A stretch of 64,000 nt of DNA from Bradyrhizobium roseum (GTDB lineage Bacteria > Pseudomonadota > Alphaproteobacteria > Rhizobiales > Xanthobacteraceae), in the NCBI RefSeq assembly GCF_030413175.1, contig NZ_CP129212.1, positions 5,432,450 through 5,496,449 of the forward strand, written 5' to 3'. This document shows positions 26,885 through 35,152 of the stretch, piece by piece (the first letter of the stretch is position 1; every line of letters begins with the position of its first letter). The translations under genes were made by a program, and so were the position numbers. The notes below the pieces were generated by a model that was not told the DNA's origin, searched no databases, and was given only the letters and a program-made list of their open reading frames with translations.

Positions 26885-26962
26885 GTTGCCGTTAGAAGCG
26901 CGCCGAAACCCTAAAGTTGTGTAGCAGGCTCACCTTGACAACGCAATAACGGTACCTCTCGT

Positions 26963-28288
26963 TCACGGAAAGAGCATGTCCGCATCAGTCGGAAGGCCGA
27001 CGGTATCCAGCGCGGCGGGGTCCTTGCGAGTCTCGCGCATTTTGTGGATGGCCAATACGACCAGCGACAGGAGCAGCACCGCGCTGGCGATGGCACCGGC
27101 CACTGCCGCACCATAGATTCCGTACACGGGAACCAGGAGGACGTTGAGCAGCATGGACACCACGGCCGAACCGAGATTGGAGAGCATGAGATACTTGTCC
27201 GAGCGCGCCGCATAGAGCGCGTAGGAGGGAACATCTGCCAACATACGCAGGTAGATTCCAGGTAGCATGGCATAAAACACCCCGATGGCGGACGCGTAAG
27301 CGGATAGTCCGAGCACCGACAACATCGGCGCCATGGCAAAGCCGCAGATGATTACTGTTCCCGATGCCAGCGCCAGCATCGACCAGAGGAACGAGCGGAG
27401 TGCCACGCGGTAGGCGTCGACGCCCGCCGAATATCCCGCGATGACTTTGGGCAGAAACTGATGCGATACCGATCCGCCCAGCGACAGAAGGCCGATAAGT
27501 ATCGTCGAATAGAACGTGTAGATGCCGAGCGCATCGCGACCGATGAAGATGTCGATGACGAAGCGGTCGACATAGGAGATAACCAGCGCGCCGGCCGCGG
27601 TAAGCATGAAGGGCCGCGCCGTCCGCAGGCCCTCGCGGATGTTCGACCAGTCGGGCCGGTATCCCCTGAGCTCGCGCCAGGGAAGCTCGGAGAGCGAGAA
27701 GGCGGAAAAGACAATCGACAGCACGCCGCCGAGCGCCCACAAAACCAGCACCGTCTCGAGCGTCCGCGTCGAAGGCGCCGCGAACATCAGAAGCGCGATT
27801 GCATAGACCCAGATGCCGCCGCGAAGGAACACGCCGACATAGGCACGCACCGGCCGCCAGGTGATGATGAGTATCCGCGTTGCCTCCAGCGAGACATGCT
27901 CGGTAATCAGGATCACGATGAACCATGGCGCAAGACGGCCTGGGAACCAACCCGCGGCAATCGCACCGAAAACCATGACGCCGGTCGCAAGCAGCGCCAC
28001 CGAGCCGAGCGCCATCTGGTCCGCGATAATCCGCGCGCGCCGCTCCGGCGAAGCCGGCACCAATTCGCGCAGCGTGTAAGAGTAGAATTCCAGTCCGACC
28101 CCAAGCAGCGCGAACGCAAGCGTCGCGGTCAGGAGACCGTATTGCCCTATCTCTGCCGGCGACAGCATGCGTGCCAGCAGCAGCGATAACAAGAAACGGC
28201 TTGCTAGCGTCAATGCGCGCAGGATGAGCGCCGAGACGGTGCCCGCAATTGCTGGCCGGGTCATGAAGTCAAGCAGACGAGATCGCAT
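26963..28288 (-). CDS. wzx: Polysaccharide flippase (Wzx 1)
   Basis: A 441-residue MATE/Wzx-like transporter with about twelve to fourteen membrane segments. It begins with a T-R-P-A-I-A-G-T-V-S-A-L-I-L segment and the family-typical LLARMLSPAEIGQYGLL. It moves undecaprenyl-linked repeat units across the inner membrane. ATG 28288 is chosen over the GTG one codon upstream, with GGAACA before it. It sits between the capsule-type glycosyltransferase and Wzy in the operon. Confidence 0.85.
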   Translation of the reverse strand: MRSRLLDFMTRPAIAGTVSALILRALTLASRFLLSLLLARMLSPAEIGQYGLLTATLAFALLGVGLEFYSYTLRELVPASPERRARIIADQMALGSVALLATGVMVFGAIAAGWFPGRLAPWFIVILITEHVSLEATRILIITWRPVRAYVGVFLRGGIWVYAIALLMFAAPSTRTLETVLVLWALGGVLSIVFSAFSLSELPWRELRGYRPDWSNIREGLRTARPFMLTAAGALVISYVDRFVIDIFIGRDALGIYTFYSTILIGLLSLGGSVSHQFLPKVIAGYSAGVDAYRVALRSFLWSMLALASGTVIICGFAMAPMLSVLGLSAYASAIGVFYAMLPGIYLRMLADVPSYALYAARSDKYLMLSNLGSAVVSMLLNVLLVPVYGIYGAAVAGAIASAVLLLSLVVLAIHKMRETRKDPAALDTVGLPTDADMLFP

Positions 28289-28348
28289 CACGCTGTTCCA
28301 TCACCATCGGCCATCGATATCGGTTACAGCGTGTTCCCCGCGTGGTCG

Positions 28349-29737
28349 TCAGGCCGCGGTTCTGCAGGACTTTAGGAAGCGCGGCAAATGTGCGTTCAGC
28401 GAACGCGCCAATGGCTCGACTGACGCGCGAGCGGTCTCGTTCCCGGGATCGAAGTTGCGCCAGCCGAAATAGTCTCCCTCAACGCTGATTGCTGCGAGGT
28501 GCCGCACCACCTCGCGCCGCATCGTCGCGAGGTCGTCAGGCCGGTGCCATCTCGCAAGCCGCTCCGCAAGCGCGTCGATTTCGCCGACATCCCGGATGAG
28601 CACGAAGTGTTGCTCGGTCGCATAGTAGGGTTCGGTCGCGACCGAACAAAGTCCCGCCAACGCCGCCTGGAGCCCGATCGTCCCGGTGAACGTAACCGAC
28701 ACTCCGCATTTGCCAATCAGCAGGTTGGCCGGAACGTCATAGGGCACCAGCGTAACAAAAGATAGCGTTGACAGCCGCTCGAACAACTCGCGCTGACGGA
28801 AACCAAATTGCAGCGGATGATCCTTGACGAAGATGCGGTAGCCCGCGCGGCCAAGCACCTCGCAATAGCGCACGATCACGTCGTCATGCGCGAGCATGTA
28901 CGGGGGCTTCAGCCAGTAGTCCATCGAGGCTTCGGGAAAGAGCTGCAGTCCGAGGAACACTCGCCGCTCGCGTGGCAGGTCGGCGAGCCGCTTGTCCCAG
29001 TCATGGTCAAGCAGCTTGAGTGCGGCGACGTCGCCGACGCGCACCTTGTGCTTCAGCCGCTTCAGCGCATCGAGATAATGGCAATTGTAGCGGTCGCGCT
29101 TGAGGAAGCGCCAGACATTGAAGAAGGCCCCGCGCACAGCGTAATAAGTGAATATGCGCCAGAACCTGGCTTGCGAGAAGCGCTTGGCACCGCGCACATA
29201 GGCGGGCGCGAAATCTTCGGTGCAGAGCTGGCTCACCGCCGCATCGATGTCCTCGCTGGAGGGCTCGCGCAACCAGGCCGGTCGGCCACGACGCATCAGC
29301 ATCACCTGATCGGGAATGATCGATGTCGTCATTTCGAGGAAATCAATGCCGCGCCGGCGCGCGATGCGCTCCATCACGTCCATGACATAGCGGTCGATGG
29401 TGAAGGTCACAACGAGTTGCGGATCGAGCTTGTCGAAGGCTTGCTCGATCGCCTGGGTCATGCCGCCGATCATCCTGAGTGCGATATCGCGATCGAGGCT
29501 GCGGAGCACGCGGCAGCGCAGGATGACATCGGCGCACCCCTCCTCGCCAAACCGTGCGAGCGCGGCAGAGGCCGTGTCCCCCCTGTCGATAAAACGATAG
29601 AAATCGTCGACCAGCGAATAATCACCGTCGTCGCGGAGGTCGCTCAGCACGACCGCGTCTGCGAATTCCATGCGCGACGCAAGATACTTCCACCACGGCG
29701 TCGTGCTGTGAATGGTGAAGAAGACGACGGCGGCCAT
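28349..29737 (-). CDS. Capsule-type (KpsS/CPS-like) putative glycosyltransferase
   Basis: 462 residues. The C-terminal domain has the K-D-H-P pattern (FVKDHPLQFG), VPYDVPANLLIG and TFTGTIGLQAALAGL, resembling the capsule polysaccharide/Kdo-transferase and poly-glycerolphosphate transferase GT-B fold. The N-terminal half is unassigned. The start at ATG 29737 overlaps the LegC stop (TGATG). KpsC/KpsS enzymes use CMP-Kdo, and this gene is coupled to the legionaminate genes, so a CMP-legionaminate transferase is an attractive inference; no direct motif proves the donor. Confidence 0.55.
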   Translation of the reverse strand: MAAVVFFTIHSTTPWWKYLASRMEFADAVVLSDLRDDGDYSLVDDFYRFIDRGDTASAALARFGEEGCADVILRCRVLRSLDRDIALRMIGGMTQAIEQAFDKLDPQLVVTFTIDRYVMDVMERIARRRGIDFLEMTTSIIPDQVMLMRRGRPAWLREPSSEDIDAAVSQLCTEDFAPAYVRGAKRFSQARFWRIFTYYAVRGAFFNVWRFLKRDRYNCHYLDALKRLKHKVRVGDVAALKLLDHDWDKRLADLPRERRVFLGLQLFPEASMDYWLKPPYMLAHDDVIVRYCEVLGRAGYRIFVKDHPLQFGFRQRELFERLSTLSFVTLVPYDVPANLLIGKCGVSVTFTGTIGLQAALAGLCSVATEPYYATEQHFVLIRDVGEIDALAERLARWHRPDDLATMRREVVRHLAAISVEGDYFGWRNFDPGNETARASVEPLARSLNAHLPRFLKSCRTAA

Positions 29738-30957
29738 CAGATCTTGTTCGCGCTTTCGGCAAGGAACGGGCTGCTCGGCAGGTTGATGCAGCGCGTATGC
29801 ATGTCTTCGGCGACTGGCAGCGGCGAACGCGGGCAGTCCCGGTACATCGGCAAGAGATGCATTGGCGTCCACAGCGGCCTTGCACGGATGCCGTGACCGT
29901 GCAGGGCGTCGAGCAGCCCGTCGCGCTCGGTGGCGCGTTCGCGGTGGAGCACGAGCGTATTGAGCCAGTAGTTGCTTTGCGAGCCTGTCGGCTCACGATA
30001 GATGCGCGCCCACGGGAAATCCCTGAAGGCATGCAGATAGCGTTCGGCGAGCACGCGCTTGGCCTCGACCATCGCCGGCAGCCGCTCCATCTGCGCGCAG
30101 CCAAGCGCCGCATTGATGTTCGGCAGGCGGTAGTTATAGGCGACCTCGTCATGGTCGAATGCCCAAGCGTGCGCCTTCTTCGCCGTAGAGGTGAAGTGCC
30201 GCGCGTGACGGGCGTACGCCTCATCGTCGGTCACGATCATGCCGCCACCGCCGGTCGTGACAATCTTGTTGCCGTTGAAGCTGAGCACAGCGGAATGGCC
30301 GAACGTGCCGCAGCCCTGCCCGCCCAGCGTCGAGCCGAGTGACTCGGTCGCGTCCTCGATGACCACGAGATCGTATTTGGCGGCCACCGTACCGAGTGCA
30401 GCCATGTCCACCGGATGCCCGAAGATGTGCACCGGAACTACCGCGCGAAGCCGGCGGCCCGTCTGCTTGTTCACCCATGCGCCGTTCCGCCGCACCGCGA
30501 TGGCACCAAGATGCGCCTCGAGCGCCTGGGGATCGATCCCTAGCGTATCCCAGGTCGAATCGACGAAATGCGGGAAAGCGCCGGCATGGCTCACCGCGTT
30601 CGCCGTGGCGACGAAGGTGATTGAAGGCAGCAGGACCTCGTCGCCTTGCTCGACACCCTCGAGCACCAGTGCGGCGTGAAGCGCAGCGGTACCGTTGACG
30701 ATCGCCACCGCATGGCGCGCGCCAGTCGCGGCTGCAACCATCTCCTCGAAGCGAGTGACATATTTGCCCGCTGACGACACCCAATTGGTGTCGATGCAAT
30801 CGAGCACGAGCTGGCGCTCGCGCTCACCAAAGCGCGGCTCGTGCAACTCGACCGGGCGCGCTGCCGCGCCGAGCACGGCATCCACCGCGTCGAGCACGGG
30901 TTTGAGGTCTGGCAGGGCGGGACGGTCGTGGCTCGCCTGGGCCGAGGAGATGCGCAT
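29737..30957 (-). CDS. legC: LegC-type sugar 4-aminotransferase (DegT family)
   Basis: A 406-residue PLP-dependent DegT/DnrJ/EryC1 enzyme. It has the LegC-like start region ELHEPRFGERERQLVLDCIDTNW, with the ...WVSSAGKYV substrate loop, NGTAALHAALV, EDATESLGS (PLP Asp) and the Schiff-base Lys in FNGNKIVTTGGGG. It aminates the 4-keto sugar made by LegB. ATG 30957 follows the LegB stop by five bases; the longer frame would overlap LegB. The GNKI-TTGGGG context matches nonulosonate-pathway members better than WecE-type enzymes. Confidence 0.88.
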   Translation of the reverse strand: MRISSAQASHDRPALPDLKPVLDAVDAVLGAAARPVELHEPRFGERERQLVLDCIDTNWVSSAGKYVTRFEEMVAAATGARHAVAIVNGTAALHAALVLEGVEQGDEVLLPSITFVATANAVSHAGAFPHFVDSTWDTLGIDPQALEAHLGAIAVRRNGAWVNKQTGRRLRAVVPVHIFGHPVDMAALGTVAAKYDLVVIEDATESLGSTLGGQGCGTFGHSAVLSFNGNKIVTTGGGGMIVTDDEAYARHARHFTSTAKKAHAWAFDHDEVAYNYRLPNINAALGCAQMERLPAMVEAKRVLAERYLHAFRDFPWARIYREPTGSQSNYWLNTLVLHRERATERDGLLDALHGHGIRARPLWTPMHLLPMYRDCPRSPLPVAEDMHTRCINLPSSPFLAESANKI

Positions 30958-30962
30958 CTTGT

Positions 30963-31964
30963 TCACAGCGTATACGCATTGGAACGATAGCGAGACAGGT
31001 TCTCCTGCTTGGTGAACCAGGCGATAGTCTGTTCGAGGCCCTTGCGCAGGCCGTCCACGCCGGCAAAGCGCGGCGACCAGCCGAGCAGCTTCTGCGCCTT
31101 GGCATTGCTGGCCCATAGGCGATCAACTTCGCTGCGCTCGGGACGGACGCGGACGCCGTCTTGCTCGATCTCGATCGTGACGCCCATCAGTTCGGCGATC
31201 ATGAGCGCGGTATCGCCGATGGAGATCTCGAACGCATTGCCGATATTGATGACCTCACCGATGCCGGCCTTCGAGTCGAGCGCTGCCAGGAAGCCGCCGA
31301 CGGTATCGGCTACATAGTTGAAATCGCGCGTGGGATGGATGCTGCCGAGCTTGATCTTGCGCGCGCCCGCCGCGATCTGGGTAATAATGGTCGGGATTAC
31401 CGCGCGCGCCGATTGCCTGGGACCATAGGTATTAAACGGCCGCACCACCGTCACCGGGGTCCCGAACGAACGTTCGAACGACATCGCGAGCTGATCCGCG
31501 CCTATCTTGGTTGCGGAATAGGGCGACTGTCCCTGCAGGCGATGGTCCTCGGTGATCGGAACGAATTGGGCCGTGCCGTAGACCTCGCTGGTCGAGGTAT
31601 GCACCAAATGGTCAACGCCGAGATCCCGCGCCGCCTGCAGTACATTGAGGGTGCCGCGGATGTTGGTTTCGACGTAGGTGTCCGGCGAATGATAGGAATA
31701 GGGAATCGCGATCAGCGCTGCGAGATGCAGGACGGCGTCGCATCCCTTCATCGCGGTGCGCACGCCACTCGGGTCGCACACGTTGCCGGCGAATATATCG
31801 AGTTCCCTGCGAATCTCGGGTGCAGAGGAATCAAGCCAGCCGTGCGAGCCCATGCTGTTGTAGTGCACAAATGCGCGCACCGCGAAATTGCGGCGGACCA
31901 GTTCCTCCGCGAGGTGGGATCCGATAAATCCGCCTGCGCCCGTTAGCAAAATTTTCCGCAACAT
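30963..31964 (-). CDS. legB: NDP-GlcNAc 4,6-dehydratase LegB
   Basis: A 333-residue extended SDR. It contains LLTGAGGFIGSHLAEEL, LAALIAIPYSYHSPDTYVET (a LegB signature), TSTSEVYGTAQ, the catalytic YSATK and RPFNTYGPRQSARAVIP. LegB makes the 4-keto-6-deoxy intermediate from GDP-GlcNAc in the legionaminate route. GAAGGGAG lies six bases before ATG 31964, which settles the start over an in-frame upstream codon. First gene of the legB-legC-GT-wzx-wzy run; a 234-base gap separates it from the wbp-like genes. Confidence 0.9.
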   Translation of the reverse strand: MLRKILLTGAGGFIGSHLAEELVRRNFAVRAFVHYNSMGSHGWLDSSAPEIRRELDIFAGNVCDPSGVRTAMKGCDAVLHLAALIAIPYSYHSPDTYVETNIRGTLNVLQAARDLGVDHLVHTSTSEVYGTAQFVPITEDHRLQGQSPYSATKIGADQLAMSFERSFGTPVTVVRPFNTYGPRQSARAVIPTIITQIAAGARKIKLGSIHPTRDFNYVADTVGGFLAALDSKAGIGEVINIGNAFEISIGDTALMIAELMGVTIEIEQDGVRVRPERSEVDRLWASNAKAQKLLGWSPRFAGVDGLRKGLEQTIAWFTKQENLSRYRSNAYTL

Positions 31965-32198
31965 TCGGCTCCCTTCACCAGCCAAGCTCCCCTTAATACA
32001 AAGTACCCGGGCTGATGGTCGCTTCTAAACAGTCCTTCTGCGGGAGGCCAGTCGGAACATACAGAAAATATGACACGACAGTTCTCAGGTCGGCAAATTG
32101 ACCTCCCCGCACGCCTTGATCGAGCTAACAAACACGGGAATTACAAGAAGACCGGGCAACTACCATGATACCACAGCAACGGTACTGTAACAACCTGC

Positions 32199-33299
32199 TC
32201 AGCGAAACTCGCGGATCAAATCGATTACACTGTGGAGTTGTCCGGTGGCGATCTCCGCAAACATCGGCAGCGACAGGATGCGTCCCTGGTCAGCGAACGC
32301 ATTCGGAAATTGCTCAGGACGATGGCCGAAACGCGCGTAAGCGGCAAGGAACGGCAGCGCCGTCGGATAATTGATCGCGGTCTGCACGCCGTTGGCGTTT
32401 AGGTGTGCCGCCAGCGTGTCGCGGCGCGGATGCTTGATCGTGTAGAGGTGATAGACATGGCTGCGGCCCGGTGCGGCCTCTGGCACGACGACGTCCTCTA
32501 TCTGGTTGAGACCGGCGTCGTAAACCCCGGCAGCGTCCTGCCGCGCCTTTGTCCATTGCACCAGATGCGGCAGTTTGGCCGACAGGACCGCCGCCTGCAT
32601 GCCGTCGAGCCGGCTGTTGATGCCCTCGATATGATGCTGATGCTTCACCAGGCCGCCGTGCCGCGCCAGCATGGTCATGTATTCGGCAAGCGCATCGTCA
32701 TTGGTCACGACGGCGCCGGCATCGCCCATCGCGCCGAGATTCTTGCCCGGATAGAACGAATAAGTCGCGGTCGCGCCGAAGGTGCCGACCTGCCGGCCCT
32801 TGTAGCGGGCCAGATGCGCCTGTGCGCAATCCTCCACCACCCAGAGCTTGTGCCTGCTCGCGATCGCCATGATCGCATCCATGTCTGCCGGCTGCCCGTA
32901 CAGATGAACCGGAATGATGCCGACCGTGCGCGGCGTGATCGCTGCCTCGATCGCTGCCGGATCGATCGTGAACGTAGCGCCATCGGTGTCGCAGAATACC
33001 ACTGTGGCGCCAGCATGCGTAATCATCGCCGGGGTGCTGATCCAGGAATGGGCCGTGGTGATCACCTCGTCACCCGGCTTGACCTTCAGCGCGGCCATCG
33101 CGAGATACAGCGCATCGGTGCCGTTCGCGCAGGATACGCAATGCTTGACGTCCACGGCAGCGGCGAACTCGCGTTCGAAGGCATCGACGTAGGCCCCGCG
33201 AATGAAGGCGTTGTCGCGGATGACGGAGGCAATCGCGCCGTCGATCTCGCTTTTGATGGACTGATACTGCAGTTGCAGATCCGCAAAAGGTACCGGCAT
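32199..33299 (-). CDS. DegT-family 3-aminotransferase (WbpE-like)
   Basis: A 366-residue PLP enzyme with FADLQLQYQSIKSEID at the start, CANGTDALYLAMAAL, VEDCAQAHLA (PLP Asp) and the Lys in SFYPGKNLGAMGDAG. This combination matches WbpE, which forms the 3-amino group of UDP-GlcNAc3NA. The upstream partners, a Gfo/Idh/MocA oxidoreductase (WbpB-like) and a hexapeptide acetyltransferase (WbpD-like), complete the B-D-E set in one operon. It starts 13 bases after the acetyltransferase gene. Confidence 0.85.
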   Translation of the reverse strand: MPVPFADLQLQYQSIKSEIDGAIASVIRDNAFIRGAYVDAFEREFAAAVDVKHCVSCANGTDALYLAMAALKVKPGDEVITTAHSWISTPAMITHAGATVVFCDTDGATFTIDPAAIEAAITPRTVGIIPVHLYGQPADMDAIMAIASRHKLWVVEDCAQAHLARYKGRQVGTFGATATYSFYPGKNLGAMGDAGAVVTNDDALAEYMTMLARHGGLVKHQHHIEGINSRLDGMQAAVLSAKLPHLVQWTKARQDAAGVYDAGLNQIEDVVVPEAAPGRSHVYHLYTIKHPRRDTLAAHLNANGVQTAINYPTALPFLAAYARFGHRPEQFPNAFADQGRILSLPMFAEIATGQLHSVIDLIREFR

Positions 33300-33312
33300 C
33301 GGGTCCTCGTTC

Positions 33313-33780
33313 CTACTTGTCCGTCAGCAATCGGCGCGCCGGATTACCTACATAGGTTCCGCACATCGTGATGTCTCTGGTCACGACAGAACCCGCACCG
33401 ATAACGACATCGTCGGCGATCCTGACCGGCATGATCGTGGCGTTGGAGCCGATCGAGACGCGGTTGCCGATCACGGTCTCGCGCCACAACTCCCTGTTGC
33501 CGCGGGCCGGGCCGCCGGTTGAGAAGGTATCGTTCACGAACATCACGCCGTGACCGACAAAGCAGTCTTCGCCGATCGTGACCAGTTCGCAGATGAAGGC
33601 GTGAGACTGCACCCGCGTGCGAGCGCCGATCACAACGCCCTTCTGGATTTCGGTGAACGGCCCGACAAAACAGTCGTCGCCGACCTTGCAGCCGTAGAGA
33701 TTGCACGGCTCAACGATCTTGACGCCTGTGCCGAACTCGACGTCGCGCAAGCCGGAGTGATGTATCTCCGGCCGGTTCAC
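33313..33780 (-). CDS. UDP-3-amino-sugar N-acetyltransferase (WbpD-like)
   Basis: A 155-residue left-handed beta-helix protein built of hexapeptide repeats (G-C-K-V-G-D-D-C-F-V-G-P-F-T-E-I and following), with the family segment VNDTFSTGG and a closing YVGNPARRL. Length and spacing fit WbpD/WlbB acetyltransferases, which acetylate the 3-amino group. The stop and start overlap those of the neighbours: four bases with the oxidoreductase gene, 13 bases ahead of the aminotransferase gene. Confidence 0.85.
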   Translation of the reverse strand: MNRPEIHHSGLRDVEFGTGVKIVEPCNLYGCKVGDDCFVGPFTEIQKGVVIGARTRVQSHAFICELVTIGEDCFVGHGVMFVNDTFSTGGPARGNRELWRETVIGNRVSIGSNATIMPVRIADDVVIGAGSVVTRDITMCGTYVGNPARRLLTDK

Positions 33781-34838
33781 GGCACGACACCAAGCCGGCC
33801 CAGCCGCGGCGCGAAGCGAAGCGGCACCTCGACGCCGGTCTCGATCGATTCATAGAGAGCGGAGATGAGCTCCAGGCTCTTGCGCCCTTCGAGGCCGTCG
33901 ACCAGCGCCGCACGCTGATTCATCAGGCAGTCGATCACGTGCCGGTAGTAGGCCTGGTGGCCGAAGCCGTAGACGTTCGGCGGATTGACGGAAAATTTCT
34001 CGATCACGTCCTTGTCCGACGGCGACTCATCGACAAAGCGCCAGTGCCGGATCTGGTTGACGGCGAAGCCCGCAATTTCGACCGTTCCCTTCTCTCCGAG
34101 AATCGAAAGCGATCCTTCGAGGTCGGTCGGCCGGACAGCCGTCGTCGCCTCGATGATCCCCAGCGCGCCATTGCGGAATTTCAGCGTTGCCACCGCCGTG
34201 TCCTCGGCCTCGATCTTTGCCAGCGCTGTGACGGCACGGGCATGAACGCTGACGACATCGCCGAAAAACCATTCCAGCATGTCGACGTGGTGACTGGCCT
34301 GGTTGGAGAGCACGCCGCCGTCATAGGCCCAGGTGCCCCGCCAGGCATCCTGATCGTAATAGGCCTGGTCGCGGCACCAGCGGACGCGGACCGTGCCGAG
34401 AATCAGGCGGCCGAAGCGGCCGGCCTCAAGCGCATCGCGCGCCTTCACCACAGGAACATTGAAGCGGTTCTGCTTGACGACGAACAGCTTGACGCCGGCC
34501 TCGTCACAGGCGCGGATCATGTCGTCGGCATCCTGCAGCCGCAACGCCATCGGCTTCTCGACGACGACGTGCTTTCCGGCCTTTGCGCAGGCTATGACAT
34601 GAGCGGGATGCATCCCGCTCGGCGTCAGCACGGCCACCGCATCGATATCCTTCCGGGAGAGGAAATCATCCATGTCATGGAATGCCGGGACGCCGAACTT
34701 CGAGGCGATCGCGTCGGCGCGGCTGCGGACGGTGTCACAAACGGCAACGATCGTGGCTCCGTCGATATGATTGCCACCCAACAAGTCGGAATGACGCTTG
34801 GCAATGCGCCCACATCCGAGCAAGCCGAATCTAATCAT
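33777..34838 (-). CDS. Gfo/Idh/MocA oxidoreductase (WbpB-like)
   Basis: 353 residues with the NAD-binding loop LLGCGRIAKRHSDLL, TPSGMHPAHV, the signature EKPMALRLQDADDM (catalytic Lys) and a C-terminal beta-sheet domain with HVDMLEWFFGD. In the WbpB-E-D set this enzyme oxidises the 3-OH of UDP-GlcNAcA to a ketone. The 6-dehydrogenase (WbpA) needed to make the acid is not in the window. First gene of the operon, reading away from the second Wzy-like gene. Confidence 0.85.
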   Translation of the reverse strand: MIRFGLLGCGRIAKRHSDLLGGNHIDGATIVAVCDTVRSRADAIASKFGVPAFHDMDDFLSRKDIDAVAVLTPSGMHPAHVIACAKAGKHVVVEKPMALRLQDADDMIRACDEAGVKLFVVKQNRFNVPVVKARDALEAGRFGRLILGTVRVRWCRDQAYYDQDAWRGTWAYDGGVLSNQASHHVDMLEWFFGDVVSVHARAVTALAKIEAEDTAVATLKFRNGALGIIEATTAVRPTDLEGSLSILGEKGTVEIAGFAVNQIRHWRFVDESPSDKDVIEKFSVNPPNVYGFGHQAYYRHVIDCLMNQRAALVDGLEGRKSLELISALYESIETGVEVPLRFAPRLGRLGVVP

Positions 34839-35152
34839 TAACAGCCTCTGTTCTAGCTAGCCATCACTGTGCGGAGCTTCACGACGGCCAACGCCGGGAC
34901 CTTGAACGCGCAACCGCAACTGTCCTATATTAACAAAAGCTACTGCAAAGCAAGGCGTTTACCCGTGGCCCTGGCTTCTTCGTCTCGACGGCGACGCCAG
35001 CAAGGATTGTTGGCAGCGAGGCGCCCGACTTTGGCATATCCGCGAGCTGAACGCGCGGAGTGACCGTCGGACCGCGATTGCCCTGCATCAAGCCGGTGGT
35101 TGTACGCCCCGGTCAAGTAAGCTACCCCTCCTCGGACACTGACACAATTTCG
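34839..35152. promoter_or_regulatory. Divergent intergenic region (wbpB-like / second wzy-like)
   Basis: A 314-base spacer between head-to-head operons. It must carry promoters for both, but no clear -35/-10 pairs could be chosen by eye. Short open frames here look like chance. Confidence 0.4.

Noticed and set aside
30958..31116. N-terminal extension of LegC beyond 30957
   Set aside because: It overlaps LegB coding sequence in a different phase; LegC homologues begin near ATG 30957.
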